From: Eumeta japonica
Lineage: Eukaryota > Arthropoda > Insecta > Lepidoptera > Psychidae
Length of the DNA stretch: 64,000 nucleotides
Reading direction: 5' to 3'
Assembly (NCBI GenBank): GCA_005406025.1
Contig: BGZK01002021.1
Location: 1 to 64,000 of the forward strand
Part shown: in pieces, positions 49,492 to 61,799 of the stretch
Position numbering within the stretch: position 1 is the first letter of the stretch
Layout: every line of letters begins with the position of its first letter
The notes under the pieces: generated by a model
What the model was told of the DNA's origin: nothing
Database searches by the model: none
What the model saw: only the letters and a program-made list of their open reading frames with translations
Translations under genes and position numbers: made by a program

Positions 49492-51069
49492 AATTTTTTG
49501 GATGATGTATAGGTTTTTATTTGATTTTGTAAATTAGTCATAATGACACATTTTCCATAGTACTTAAAATATGCGTTCAGGAGTTGGCATCGGTTCTAAT
49601 GCGTATGTTTCGTCACTCATACTCATTCGACACAGTTCCGGATTCCAGGAAGACCGCTTCAGTGCACCTTATCCCTTAAAAAGGCACATGCTCAGATCCG
49701 TCCAATTACAGTGCAATTATTTCCTTTGTTAAATGTTGAATTGTTGAAATGTTTTCTAAATTATTATTCAAAAAAACTCCAATTGATTAACGACCGCTAT
49801 AATTTGTATGCATAAAAAATATAAAACATTCAAACATTATTTCTTGTTAAAAAAATGAAATGCTGAGAGAATATAATAATATTTAAATCCTTAAAAATAT
49901 TTTTATTAAAAAAATTTTGAAATACTTAATCGTGTCTTTCTTTCTGCATAGATATTTCTTTATTTGAGTTTGCAAATAAAATGTTCCAGCAAATAATATT
50001 TTTTAACTTCTTCATAACTATTTAGTTCTTTTTTTAGTTATGTATTAAAATTATTATACAATAGTTGCTGTTAATATAAAATAGTACTAATTCTACTAAA
50101 AATAAAATTAATTACAACGTTTAAAAAGCTAGATCAGAGTTGAATTCACTCAGTGTGCACGACGTAATGATAAACAGTTGAGCAAAATCGTATAATTGAT
50201 TCTCGGATGAAAACAGTTGTGATACTCTTCAAGTATCCTATACCATGGTAACGCTTATATAACACTTTTTTTTTGCAACCTAGCTCCTCGTGGTGTGTTA
50301 GTAATAAGGAATTACGTTACGAATTTGATTCTACGTTTTATTCCACATATAAGAGTTTAATTTGTTGCAGCAAATAAAATAATTTGAAAGGATCATATTT
50401 TGGAAAAGCTTGGTTTATTGAAACTGAACAAACTGATTAAGAATTAATCAAGACAACATTTATCATATCTATTTTGAATTTGTACTCAAGTTTAAAATAG
50501 ATTTTATTAGTAAATGTTAAATATGAAAAAAATATATTTGTTCACTTTTTTCATTCAAGAAGTAAGCAAAAAATATTGCCAAAATTCATAAGTACATGCC
50601 TAATAATTCATATTTAATTGCTTATAATAAAATAAAATTATCAATTTATCATATTAAACAAAAAACGAAGAAAATTAGCATTAAAGAAAAATAAATAAAA
50701 ACGAAACAACTTTAAAGTGACATTTGCAAAACACGGACCGGTATTTTAATACTGTATCTAATTTGACAGATTTAGTGCCGGCCACGCTCAAGACAAAGAA
50801 AATACATGGGTATTATATTGATTATGTATTGACTAATATATTTTTTACAAATAAACCACAAGGATTAGACTAAAGACATCCCATAACAAATTAAGTACTC
50901 ACTGTCATTCTAAAGTTAAAAAAAATTGATATTAATATCTGTTGTTCTTGGCCGTTATTGTGGCTACATACAGAATCTATACACAAAAACTGCTCGACAT
51001 TCATAGATGTTTTTAATTATATTTTTGACATATTTAACATAATTAATTTTTTTTTTTAATATAAAATGC
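49492..51069. other. AT-rich intergenic sequence, nothing recognised
   Basis: No coding potential, repeat ends or structured motifs stood out on either strand. A 94-codon minus frame at 50964-51248 overlaps the next element's terminus and has no family features. Confidence 0.5.
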
Positions 51070-51285
51070 ATAGGCCTTTTCATTTCGAAATCTTTTTGTG
51101 CGCATGCGTTAGCATCAGCCATTTTTTTCGTACAGTTTTTGATAAGCAACCATGATAAAGTGCCCGTACATAAAAAATAAAAGTAAAACAATTTTTGTTG
51201 AAGCATTTTCACTGTAAAAAATTGAAAGAAAAGAAAGTAATAAATCATATAAGAGAAAAAAAATTTTGTACATTTAATTTTAATT

Positions 51286-51420
51286 ATGTTGACTGTACGA
51301 AAAGGAACAACAAAACGGTGTTGTTATGGAGTGTGTAAAAGTGATACACGGCTAAAATCATTCAAAGACAATACATATTATTTTATAAATTTTCCAAAGC
51401 ATTGTCTCGATTATTGATAT
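51286..51420 (+). pseudogene. Truncated THAP-type zinc-finger domain
   Basis: ATG 51286 opens 44 codons with KRCCYGVCKSDTRLKSF and then FINFPKHC. This matches the start of a THAP finger (C-x(2-4)-C, then the F..FPK segment). The rest of the C2CH finger, including the invariant Trp and the last Cys-His pair, is missing because the frame stops at TGA 51418-51420. THAP domains bind DNA and are found in several transposases. This one cannot fold as it stands. Confidence 0.6.
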
Positions 51421-52152
51421 TATACTAAACTTCGATTATTACAATTGCGATTTTCCAAATCACTGTCAGCGTTATCGTCTTCTATGCACGATGTCACAAG
51501 ATAATGATACATAGATTCATAGTTGAAGTTCTTAGGCACTTTGTCAGAGGGGAATGGTTGCCAAGATTCAGGATAATTTATTTTATTTTGCAAATTTTTT
51601 GGATTTTGACTTCGTGAGCTCAAGACATTTAACCATTTCCCTTTATCAACTGTTTGATCTACAGGTACATTATTCCTAATTGCATTTTTGACTCTGTAAA
51701 TTTAATAAATTTTTTATATATTCTCTCGTCATTAAGATTTTATTTATAATAAAAAATACAAAAAATATTCAATATCTTATTTACATTTGTTTTATCAATA
51801 ATGCCATATGTAATCTCAAAATATTAATGACTTATTTTAATAATTGTATTTTATGAGTCACATTCATGTTAAAAAAAACTGCTTTTTTCAGTACTACAAA
51901 TGACTTAATATAATTGATAAAGATAAAATTGTTAATATTACTTTTTTTATATAAATAGTAAGCAAATATTGATACCTAACCTCTCTATCAGCTCATTTTT
52001 TTCCCTTTTTGTGCATGTTCATGACATTTTAGCCATCTTTTTAATTGCTCACAATTATGAGCTTCAATTGAATCATAAATAAGTGAAGCACCATCGATAG
52101 TTTCTTCCAATAATTTATTTGATTGTGGTAATAGTATTCCTTTTCCAGCCAT
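51420..52152 (-). pseudogene. SAP-domain gene fragment of a mobile element, two exons
   Basis: Exon a starts at ATG 52152 (MAGKGILLPQ) and contains a SAP-like helix pair, CEQLKRWLKCHEHAQKGKK, at about residues 34-52. As written it ends at TGA 51988, but one more A in the seven-A run near 51997-52003 would give KKNELIER and a donor GAGAG|GTTAGG. An acceptor at 51694 leads in the matching phase into exon b (51693-51420), with VDKGKWLNVLSSRSQN, ESWQPFPSDKVPKNFNYESM and a stop near the deletion point. Similar SAP-plus-W..FPS...YxHxYHYL sequences occur, as I recall, in insect mobile-element proteins with YqaJ/SWIM domains; no nuclease domain is present here. Confidence 0.5.
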
Positions 52153-52241
52153 TGTTCATTAGAACTGTACGAATCTTTTGAATTCTCACCACTTCAGCAT
52201 GGCGGCTACGCATGCGCTCGTCTTCTGATGAAAAGGCCTAT

Positions 52242-53220
52242 TGATAAACATCTTTATAAAAATCGATTCATTGAACATCGATGTATTTTATGCTATAATT
52301 AATCTGTTATCATTAAGTACATATCATCATAATTATCATATTATTATCCAATGATGAGTATCTTCAAAAAATCAAATGGTTAATTGTCAAAGTAAACGAA
52401 AAATGTAACAATGAATGAAATGACGGATAAGCGACTTCATGCAAGCGAAAATAAATGAAATGTGATCATTTCTTATTTCTCACACTTTATGCGGAAACTA
52501 AGAGAGTGTAATGGGCACGTCCATTTCATATTTTATTAGGGTTAACTACGCTTGTAATAATACTCCACACCCATATATTTACGTACAATGTTTTGTGAAA
52601 AAACTACGACATCTAAATTTGAACTTTAACATAGTAGTTTAATTTATGTCTAGGTGTGTCATTTATCATTGAAATGTAATTTTATAACGAAGATTTATAA
52701 AAATTTGAAACAACAGTATGTAATTTATCACTTAGAATGTCATCATATTACATTATTATAAATATGTCGTCTGTGGGAAACACAAAATTAATACAGCAAG
52801 CACCACGTACATACATGAACGAACGCATGCACGCACGCAGCACGCAGCACATACAGACGGAAAATGGTCAGAATAGATTTCTACGACCCTAAAGTGTCAA
52901 GATATGGTAAAGCTCGATTTTCGTTAATCGGACTAAAAATTTAACTCTCAATGTTCAAAAATTTTTCAATTTTCATAGCGGAAAAAATTTAGTGAGCCCG
53001 GCACAAAGCCTTACGTTTTGCTAGTTTAATATATCGTTATTACTTTAGACGTGTAGTTGAATAGAAAAATTTGAATATATAAATCATAGAGAAGTATGAA
53101 TATGTAAGTAATATAAATATAGGTGTTTATATTTACAAGAGCATAGATAACCTTTCTGTCTATTTAGGAATAATTTGATATCATACTAAAAACGTCACAG
53201 ATGGTTTAGTAAGATAAATG
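52242..53220. other. AT-rich intergenic sequence with short tandem-like tract
   Basis: No gene is recognised. At 52800-52860 there is a tract of related 4-7 bp words (ACGTACATACATGAACGAAC, then GCACGCAGCACGCAGCAC). The flank just after the preceding element contains ATCGAT words similar to those at 36314-36405. Confidence 0.45.
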
Positions 53221-53483
53221 ATTTTGTTCTGTATTGACATCATTTGTTTACCCTTGAAGTTTGACCTCCATGATTTGTCAATTTAATACTGCGTTGAACT
53301 ACTTGAACACTGTTTACATCCACACGAAGCGCATGTGCAGATTCTGTCAAATGGAGTTTGGCGCGCTGATAAGCACTAAGTAGTTGATCATGACGACGTT
53401 TATTCTCTTCGCTGTTCAACAGATATCAGACAATTTTTCCGTCGCGAACTGTTGTGCTACTGTGCTTAACTATTTTAATAAAT
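53221..53483 (+). promoter_or_regulatory. Probable promoter and 5' UTR of the NAPRT gene
   Basis: A comparatively GC-rich block immediately precedes the first coding exon. It contains TTTGGCGCGC (53357-53366), which matches the E2F-type consensus; whether it is used is unknown. No clear TATA box was found. Confidence 0.35.
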
Positions 53484-53562
53484 ATGTCTAGTAATGAATT
53501 ATCCATTCAACGAAATAGAATAATGGCCCGTCAAAATGGCATTGTACAACCACTGTTGACTG
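53484..53562 (+). CDS. NAPRT: NAPRT exon 1
   Basis: Twenty-six codons plus one base ([20 protein letters not shown], then VQPLLT), ending at the donor ACTG|GTAAGC. The split codon G|AT gives the Asp of TDLYQ. Confidence 0.85.
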
Positions 53563-56500
53563 GTAAGCTAAAGAAATTTGGAGCGAATTTCAAATAAAGA
53601 ATATTTGTACATATTGGGCTTCATCAATATGTTTAAAAAAATCATAGAATAATTTTTCTTTGTATTATTTCATCACTTATCTTTCTAATTAAATGTGTTC
53701 AATTAGTGTTATTAAATATCACTACCTCACTCGTGATTACGACATTATTGAAACTACTTGTTTTGTATTGGTACATTTTTAAAATACATTTTATGAAAAA
53801 TGCCTAGGGAAAGATAATAACATATAGAAGATTAGAAAGTTGAATTATTTTTGTTTGCATTTACAGATTTATATCAAATTACTATGGCATACGCTTATTG
53901 GAAATCTGGGAAAATGAATGATGTTGCTGTATTCGATCTATTTTTTCGTACTAATCCTTTTCAAGGAGAATTTACCATTTTTGCTGGGTTAGAAGAATGT
54001 CTTAAATTTCTGGAAAACTTCCATTACTCTGAGAGTGGTATGTTGAATTTTAATTGTGAAGTTGTACTTACTCTGTATGGTCATTTAAATTGGTACTTGT
54101 GGTTGTATTTTTAATTGGATTTAATATTATCATTTTTTTTACAGATATTGAATATTTAATGCAAACTTTGCCAGATAATATTGAACCAGAATTTTTTGCT
54201 TATTTGAAGGAGTTAAATTGCAAAGATGTGAAATTAAGTGCAATTGATGAAGGTTCTGTGGTATTTCCAAGGTTAATATTTATATATTTTTTTTTTCTAA
54301 AACAAATGCTGTAGGTTAATTAGTACTTTGAAATTGGTTTTTAAGGTGTATATTAAGTTCATATTTTTGTTAAATTATTCTTATATTTTTTCATTTTATA
54401 TGTATTTCAATAAATTCGTATTTTATTTTGAAATTATTTATAGTTGTGTATGTGAAAATATGAAATTTTGAGAAAGGAATAGTATTCAGATACCTAACTA
54501 GCATTTTTATAAAATATTTTAATAGAAATGAAGGTTCATAATGCTGTTAATTTCATTTCATAATCCAAAGTCTTGTCAGTTATCCAAAGTATTATCAATT
54601 AAACATTTTTGTATATGAAGCATTTATGTAATGTAAATGTAAATCATTTAACATCACAAAGTCAAGATTTTTATTACTCATCAAAACAGACCAAAAGTAG
54701 AATCAGATTTGAGTTTTATTGGCACTTCATTATGATTAAAAATATAATGTATTGGTTCACAATTTAAAGCATTTGCTGTACCAAAATATGTCATTTTATC
54801 ATTTTCCAAATTATTTCATATTTTGGACTTTTGTGAATTGTAAAATTAAAAGATTGAGTGGAGAACAGTGATTCTTGATTGAGTAGAGAACAGTATTTTT
54901 TTAATTGGTAATTAAATTAACATGAAGAAAACTGTGCAAGTGCAAATTAAGTTTTAAATTTGTGCCTTTGCAAATGTACTAAGACATGATTTTTTAGTTT
55001 GTAATATTACCCCCAAAATAAAAATTAAACTATCAATCTGATTTGCCCAATTCATGTTGTGTTTAATAACAATCTAATTTCTAAAATTAAATTTTTTTGG
55101 GTAAGTAAATTAAATGTTAACAAAATTTAAGTAATTGTCTATAATGTTAGAGTAATAAAGGTAGATTTATTATACAATTTTTGATATAAGTTACTTTAAA
55201 AGATCTAAAAATGAACTATGAAAGTTTTTTCAAAAATCACCCATAAGAAGCTATGAATTATTGGGAAAACAGTAAGGACTAGAAAAAAACTTCGAAAGAA
55301 ATTGTAAAGCACTAAATTTTATAAAAAAAATTATCTATTTACTTTTTTCACTTTTATATAAATTAACCAAGATAGGATGACTGGAAGCTAGGGGATGACA
55401 GTTTTAAAATTAAACAACTTTAAAAATAAAAAAAGGTGAAAAATTGATATATTTACTACATATATATATTTTAACATGTATTTAGTGTATATAATTTTTA
55501 ATAATCTTCAATTTTAGTAACTGTTAGCTTAATGTAAGTTAGCAGTGTTTCACTTTATTGCTTATTTTTGTGCAGTAAATTTAATTTTTTAACATTAAAT
55601 TGTTACTTCATAAACTTCTTGCTATATTGTGCCCATCATGGGACTTTGAGGGTAGTACACTGCTAGCAATGTAAAACTAGCAGTGATATAATTTTGCTTA
55701 TCTCTTAGAACACTTAGTTTTATATTTTGTCACTAAATTAGTACTAAATTTTGAGCAAGAGTTTTAGTACTCATTTGGCCTTTCTAGATTCAAAGACATC
55801 ATGGTTTTTGGTGAGTCGTATATGTCAGCATTCTTCCTCCGTCTTATCACAGATAATTGTATTTATTTGGCGTGAACTTAGTCAAATCAATAATAAATAT
55901 TACACAAGTGATACATTATGAAATACTATATCCCTAATGCTGGTGATATATTGGAAGTTTATTGATATTATAATAGGCTTTAACTCTTTAAACATTTGTA
56001 GTTAGTAAAATAATGAATAACGTTTTGAGAGGTATGTCATGATTATATATACATAACCTGTCTTTAATATCCACTAACATTTTTAATTTTCTGCAATGAT
56101 AATTGATAAATTTTTACATAATTGGAAAGTCCAATATATATAAGTCTGATTTTCGAAAATTGAGTTTTCAACAGATCTTCATTTTTTAAAGTATTGGGAA
56201 TCTATTTTGACCATTTTCCGAGTAATGTCTGTATGTGCATGTGTATGTGTATGTATGTAAACCTCCCATAATTTTTGAACGAATTGACTGATTGAAGCAG
56301 AGTCTCGGCATTCAAAGTGATCAATTCCACAGATTTCTTGAAACATTGAACTAATTCCGTCCAGTAGATTTTGAGAATCTCAAAATAAAGTTTCAGAAAA
56401 ATGTTCTTTTGAAATAACTTAGAATATGCTATTTATTAATACCAAAATTTAATCAACTTTTTTCCCCAAACAGTTGCATCGACTGCTGTAAACTGCATGA

Positions 56501-59500
56501 AAATTGGTTGATCTGCTTAAAGAGATATAGTTAGAGAAAATTTAAAATTTTCTCTAATTTTTTTTACATTGTTTTAATTTTTAATGCTCCACCAATTAAT
56601 TCCAAGATCTGTCCAGTTGTCTTCCTTAAAATACGACATTGTTGTTTGCTATATGCATCAAAATTAGTTGATTTTTTGAAGAAATACTGCTGATGAAAAA
56701 TATTTCAATGTTTTTTAGAATATTTTTTAAACTACTCTATTCATAAGTTCCAAAATCTAACCAACTTTAAAGACTAATCCCTTTAAAGACAATGTCGATC
56801 ATTGCATAATGCACTAAAATCAGCTGAGTCGTTTGTGAGCCAAAAGCAGAATATTGCACTATGACGTGCATTATAGATTGGAACTCGGCTGTGGGCTTGG
56901 CTCTACTAGAGATCTTACACTTTTCTACATTGAAAGCATTATGAACTTGAGTCTTGGCAACCAATTTTACATGAAATATTTTTGTTTGGATTACATTTCT
57001 TTTTGGTGGGTGCCCTGGATTTTTAAAAAGGTTTTGGACTGTATTTTTTGAACTTCAGCTTTTACTTTTTTCATAGCCCAATGTCTATAATTGCCTCTAT
57101 TTTTTTCACATATTTTTGTTTATACAGATATGCACTCCCTTAAACAAGGGTTAGAGGGGAAAATTATCCCATTTCTTAATTTTTTCATTATTTATATACA
57201 AATCCTAGACCACATACCAAATTTCAAACTTTTAGAATTCAAGAAGTACCCTTGAGGTTTTGATGACCATTAGTCAGTGAGTGAATAAGTCAGTTACCAA
57301 AATCGACGTACTTCAATTGCCAATAATTTTGAAACTATATTAGGTAGATGTTGATACTCGTCATGCTTGATAAAATTGGTTAAAACTTCGTATCCTGCAA
57401 ATTTCAACATTCTAGCATTATCCATACAGCTGATATGACTGTTCGAAAACGTTTCCAGAAAAGAGAAGTAGTGTCCCGCTTCCTTTGGGTTCGTTTGGCA
57501 GGCACTATCGTTGCCCCCAAATAATGATTTATGACGAGCATATACCTCGTTTTTTATTCGAAAAGCAGTGCATTTAAGGCATTTGATATGTTTATTTTTA
57601 GCTCGCTTTAACTCTCAAATTGAAATCTTGAACTTCTCTTGACTTAAATTCATTGTAATGCCGACACGCAATTTTCAAAACGATGTCACAATGAAAAACC
57701 GAACGACAGTCCACACAAACTAGAACTTAACCTACTCCTAAAAAGTTAAATTTTCAAAAACCGTAATTGTTTCTAATGTTCTTACTCTAAATTGCCAGTT
57801 CCAGAAATTTTCAGTATGATCTAAATAGTAGCTAGGTTTTTAATTATACCACCATGAGTTGTTGAAAGCCCTTTCTAAATCCATTTTCCACTATTAATAA
57901 GATCTTTTTGAGATTTGACTCAGTATAGATACTCGTCATAGTTGGCAAGACCTCCATGCCGTGCTGTTACATGAAAGCAAACAACTTATTTGCAACGTCG
58001 TCATTAGCCGCCATTGTAAGCGCACAACTAGACGTATGAGATGGTGAGTGGTATAGTCATCTTTTCTCGGCTTTTAAATTGCTTATGGCGACTATTTTTC
58101 ATTACCGAGGCGTGTCCCAGTTCAAAACGTCTATTTGCCTCGAGGAGCACTAGCGGATCCTAGTCGACAACCGTCCGGCGAATGTCCGTCACGAATCCGT
58201 TAGTGGTGGTGAGTTTCTTTAGATCGAACCCCTTTTAACCCATTTTGATTTCAGCCGCCGTTACTGGTGGAGCCACTCCCAAGTATACTTTCAGATTGCC
58301 TTGGTAAATCGCCATATCCATCGATTCGTTCTCTAATATGTACGTGATGTACCAGCATTATCATTATGCAACAACTGCAGATTTGGTCCCGAATTATTTT
58401 GATCGATCGACCGTCGCCCGAATTTCTTAATAGAATTCGGCTTATAAGTGCAGAGCTTTGCAGACGATGTGGCTTCTCGTGTTTTGCGAATAATCGTCTT
58501 TATTATCATAAATGATAGCCGATCTGGTTTACGTTCGTGTACAGGACTGGGGTATTAGGAATAAACCAGAGGTCGCGTCTTCCAAAATAAACGAGGTTGT
58601 GTATTTCACAGAAATTGAAATTTGACATTACAGTCGACATAAATAGCGAAAATGAATTGGCTCAATTGACAATATATTTTTACTGAGACTCACAGTAAAT
58701 AGAAGCTGGCGTTTGTTCTTCACATTGCCAGTACGTGTTGAATGTTTGAATGGCACAAGGACTTGTCACTCTCGAATTCGTTTGCGCAATATCTACACCA
58801 GTTCATACTAAATGATTTACCATAATCTGCCTATGAGTCCAAGAGGGTCCAAAACATATCGCACTTTCTAGACGAATGTTTGATACGTCTAAATGAATGT
58901 GCAGTGACTGAAACTAATGTAGGAGTCGAACTACAAATGGACAATCTCGTGAAGGTCTCCGACTATGGTGGGACGAAGGAAAGTTTTTTGAAGTACGGTA
59001 CCCGCAAAACGTCTTAACTGTGTCAAATTGACCACGAGTAGCGTCGCAAAAACAATACACAAGTTTCAGCTGTGCATCACCGGGATGAGAGAACGGGGCG
59101 TGCACCTGTTCCTGTACTGTACTTGCTCGAACTAGCGCTCGGTTTGACTCTAAACTCCAACCCAGTGAAGACATTTCGAACGTACTGTACTATGAGGTTG
59201 TAGAAAAAAATTATGAGCTGAATAATCCACGATTGGATTAAAATTGATTGCGAATTAGGCTTAAGATAAATTTAAAGTCAATCGATGTGTTAATTATCGT
59301 AAAAATCAGAATGAAGAGGTCGTCGAAAGTTTTTATATTGGACTATACGTAAAATTACTTTATTTAGTTTAAATATTAACATATTTTGAGTAGAACCAAC
59401 CAAGCATCAGGTAGTATTATCAAAAAACGAAAATTGTAAATAAAATTTTTGCCAATTAGATGAAATGTAAAATACAGTAAAAGAGGTTCAAAATAAATAA

Positions 59501-61799
59501 CATAAGAAATAAAAACAAAATATGTATAGAAATATAGAATAGTGATATTAAAAAGTTAAGAGATATTGTAATTGTAATGTGGTACACAGAAATGAAAACA
59601 TAAAAGCAAAATCATTTAATAATAATAGATGTAAAAAACATTCACAGCTGTGAAAATACAAGCAATACTTAAAACGAAAAAGGTGGGCTGCATTTATTTT
59701 GATATATATATATTTGCAGACAACTGATGAATAAATAGTTGACCTAAATGACTAGTAATAAAATTAATAAACAAGTAAGTGAAATACTTTTAATTATAAT
59801 TGTACTACATATAAGATGTATTTGCAATAATATATAGTGCATGCGCCCTATGCTTTTCGTGTTAAATATTTTAAGTACTTTCATACTAATTAAAAATTCA
59901 TAAGATGGTGAAATATTACAACCTAAAATTTTACGATTTAAAATTTCTTTTGACTAAAGTGGAAATCGTATAGTGCAAGCAATTTTTTCATTTTTCTTCT
60001 TAAACATTTTCTTGCGTTAATTCAACAACTACATGGGAAAAACAGTTTAAAAAATGATTGCAACATTTTAACCGAACACACAGACAAGACAGCGAGTTAA
60101 TAAAAAGTGCTAAAAAGAATAAATGATGTGATGCAGAAAAACTACCAAAGCAATAAAAAAATGTCGCTTTATAAACGTAAAAAAGTCGCGAAATTTTCTA
60201 AAAAGTTTTCTACTAACTTCTGAATGGATTTCTTGAACCGTTCAAGAGTTTTAAATTTACCGCTCGGCTCTTATCATATAGGTCGAACGTTATGTACAAG
60301 TAAGCGCGGTACAATCAGGCGACGATTAGATTTATATTGATAATTTTAACGTGGCCCGGTGTCCGCTGATTCCATACATAAGTAGATAGAAGGTTTTCAA
60401 CATTGCTTGGAATGCTTATTTTTATAATATAGCCTTTTAGAATTCTATATAGAATACGTTTAAGTATTCACGGCCACCGTCAAGGTGAGATCGAGCCATT
60501 CACCTATTATATTAGTTTTTAGTATTTATTGTGGTGAATCAAATTTTTCAATTTAAAATCAAAATGATGGTGCTTGTTGAATACAAACATAAATTATGTG
60601 TATCGATAGTTATATTCCAACGCTTCAAAGAGGTTGCGTTTTATTATCGTAATATAATAAACACCATCATTATTAAAATAATTTACGATATGCTTTAAAA
60701 AAAAACGTCGTTTTAAAGGAAGCACTTAAACTACCAACTTGATATCACTTTGACTCTTTCACCTATGATATGTATGAAAGAAAACCGTATTAAAGATATT
60801 TATCGCAACATTTATTTTAATGATCTGATTTATTTTTTAGTAGTTTTTAATTTTTGAAGAATACAAACCTATCGAATATCTTTACTGTAACCAATATTGT
60901 TTCTTTATTGTAATAGCGTTCGAATAGGGTCTACTAATAGCCGTAAATAATAATTAATAATAGCTTAATAAATAAAGACAGAAGGTGGATCGCGGAACTC
61001 TGCAAGTAATCCCCTCGAATCTAGATTCATTTGGTTTGTTTTGATGAGCTTAATACTGGTTTATAATAACTGACTGTTAAATGCAAAACATACAGTTTAA
61101 GGAAACTAAAAAAACACGTAATGAACTAAAAAGTAAAGAATAAAATAAATACATAGTTTGTATTATTCTTTATTTTTATATTAAAGAAAGAAAATGCAAA
61201 ATGACAAGCAAGAAGAAATAGTGAATAAAATATTATATAATTATTAAAAAATGTCAAAAAATATACTTTCAAGAACTAAAAATGAAAAACTGCTTTCTGC
61301 GTTTAATTTTAATTAATAATAAAAAAAAAGCATGGAGTGTTTAAAATCAATTGTAATGCTATCTACTTACATTTTCATGACTACCTTTAGCTAGTGATAA
61401 AATTGGTTAAAATTGTACTTCAAATGTAGATTTTTGGTCATTAACACGAGTTTTTACCCGACCTCGGCGAAGCCTAAAAAGATCATTATTTTCGTTTTCT
61501 TTTTAATTTATTTTATTTATTATTTTCTTGTTACGTAAAATATGTTTTTGTGTTTTTTATTGATATTGAAAACGAAGCTAAGAAACGCACAAAATGTTAT
61601 ATTTTTATTTTCACGATTTCAAATATTGATAATGGGAAATGACTTTATGTGAAAGTGGTCAACTAGGCAAAAAACTACATGTATTATGATAGTAATAAAA
61701 TTTGATGTATTGCAGAGTACCATTACTGAGGGTGGAAGGACCATTAATAATCACTCAACTGCTAGAAACTACTTTGCTGACATTGGTTAATTTTGCAAG
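53484..61799 (+). CDS. NAPRT: Nicotinate phosphoribosyltransferase, first four coding exons (gene continues beyond window)
   Basis: The enzyme joins nicotinate and PRPP with ATP hydrolysis to make nicotinate mononucleotide, the first step of the Preiss-Handler route to NAD, in the cytosol. Exons 53484-53562, 53867-54037, 54145-54271 and 61716-61799 all have GT-AG borders, and phases agree at every junction (1, 1, 2). The peptide contains the family N-terminal block [19 protein letters not shown], then [20 protein letters not shown], then DEGSVVFPR and [20 protein letters not shown]. This matches animal NAPRT for about the first 150 residues of a protein usually near 540 aa. The catalytic centre is encoded further on and was not found before 64000. 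ATG 53484 is the first in the exon; ATG 53523 (MARQNGI) has a stronger context and could be used instead. Confidence 0.9.
53867..54037 (+). CDS. NAPRT: NAPRT exon 2
   Basis: Acceptor TTTACAG|ATTTATATC, donor GAGAGTG|GTATG. Encodes the conserved substrate-site region [10 protein letters not shown] and FDLFFR.NPF through [19 protein letters not shown]. Intron 1 is 304 bases. Confidence 0.92.
54145..54271 (+). CDS. NAPRT: NAPRT exon 3
   Basis: Acceptor TTTACAG|ATATTG, donor CCAAG|GTTAAT. Encodes [20 protein letters not shown] through DEGSVVFP. Intron 2 is 107 bases. Confidence 0.9.
54272..61715 (+). other. NAPRT intron 3 (7.4 kb), mostly repeat-like sequence
   Basis: 54272-56200 is AT-rich and featureless. 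56215-57480 has a GTATGTGT-type microsatellite followed by text that reads like a decayed interspersed repeat (recurring phrases such as 'gaccgattg' and 'aaaattggttga'). 57480-59200 is less AT-rich with many stops and no recognised domain. 59200-61715 is AT-rich with a TATATATATA tract near 59701. No exon-like conserved peptide was seen. Confidence 0.6.
56215..57480. repeat. Probable decayed interspersed repeat in NAPRT intron 3
   Basis: It starts with a short (GTATGT)n-like tract (56226-56262), followed by AT-rich sequence in which similar sentences recur: 'tgcatgaaaattggttgatc', 'tgcatcaaaattagttgatt' and 'tgcactaaaatcagctgagt' near 56490, 56650 and 56810. These suggest a degenerate internal tandem of about 160 bases. 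No coding motif. Confidence 0.4.
61716..61799 (+). CDS. NAPRT: NAPRT exon 4
   Basis: Acceptor TTGCAG|AGTACC and donor GCAAG|GTAAGC. Encodes [20 protein letters not shown], then LTLVNFA, the segment that follows GSxxFP in animal NAPRT. Phase 2 at both ends fits exon 3. It lies 7.4 kb from exon 3. Confidence 0.92.

Larger units (their letters stand above)
51070..52241. mobile_element. 1.17-kb element with inverted ends carrying THAP and SAP gene starts
   Basis: The left end is ATAGGCCTTTTCAT (51070-51083), followed by GCGCATGCGT and CAGCCAT. The right end mirrors it: ATGGCGGCTACGCATGCGC and finally ATGAAAAGGCCTAT at 52228-52241. Between the ends are a THAP-type zinc-finger start on plus (51286-51420) and a two-exon SAP-domain gene start on minus (52152 down to 51420). 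The two meet head-on at an apparent internal deletion near 51420. This looks like a nonautonomous deletion derivative of a larger two-gene DNA transposon. The superfamily is not established and no target duplication is clear. Confidence 0.65.

Noticed and set aside
52800..52865. Short repeated words considered as a CRISPR-like or satellite array
   Set aside because: Units are 4-7 bases without spacers; it is a simple-sequence tract in a eukaryotic genome.
58914..59174. 86-codon minus frame in NAPRT intron 3
   Set aside because: No recognised domain, no splice support, opposite strand to the gene.
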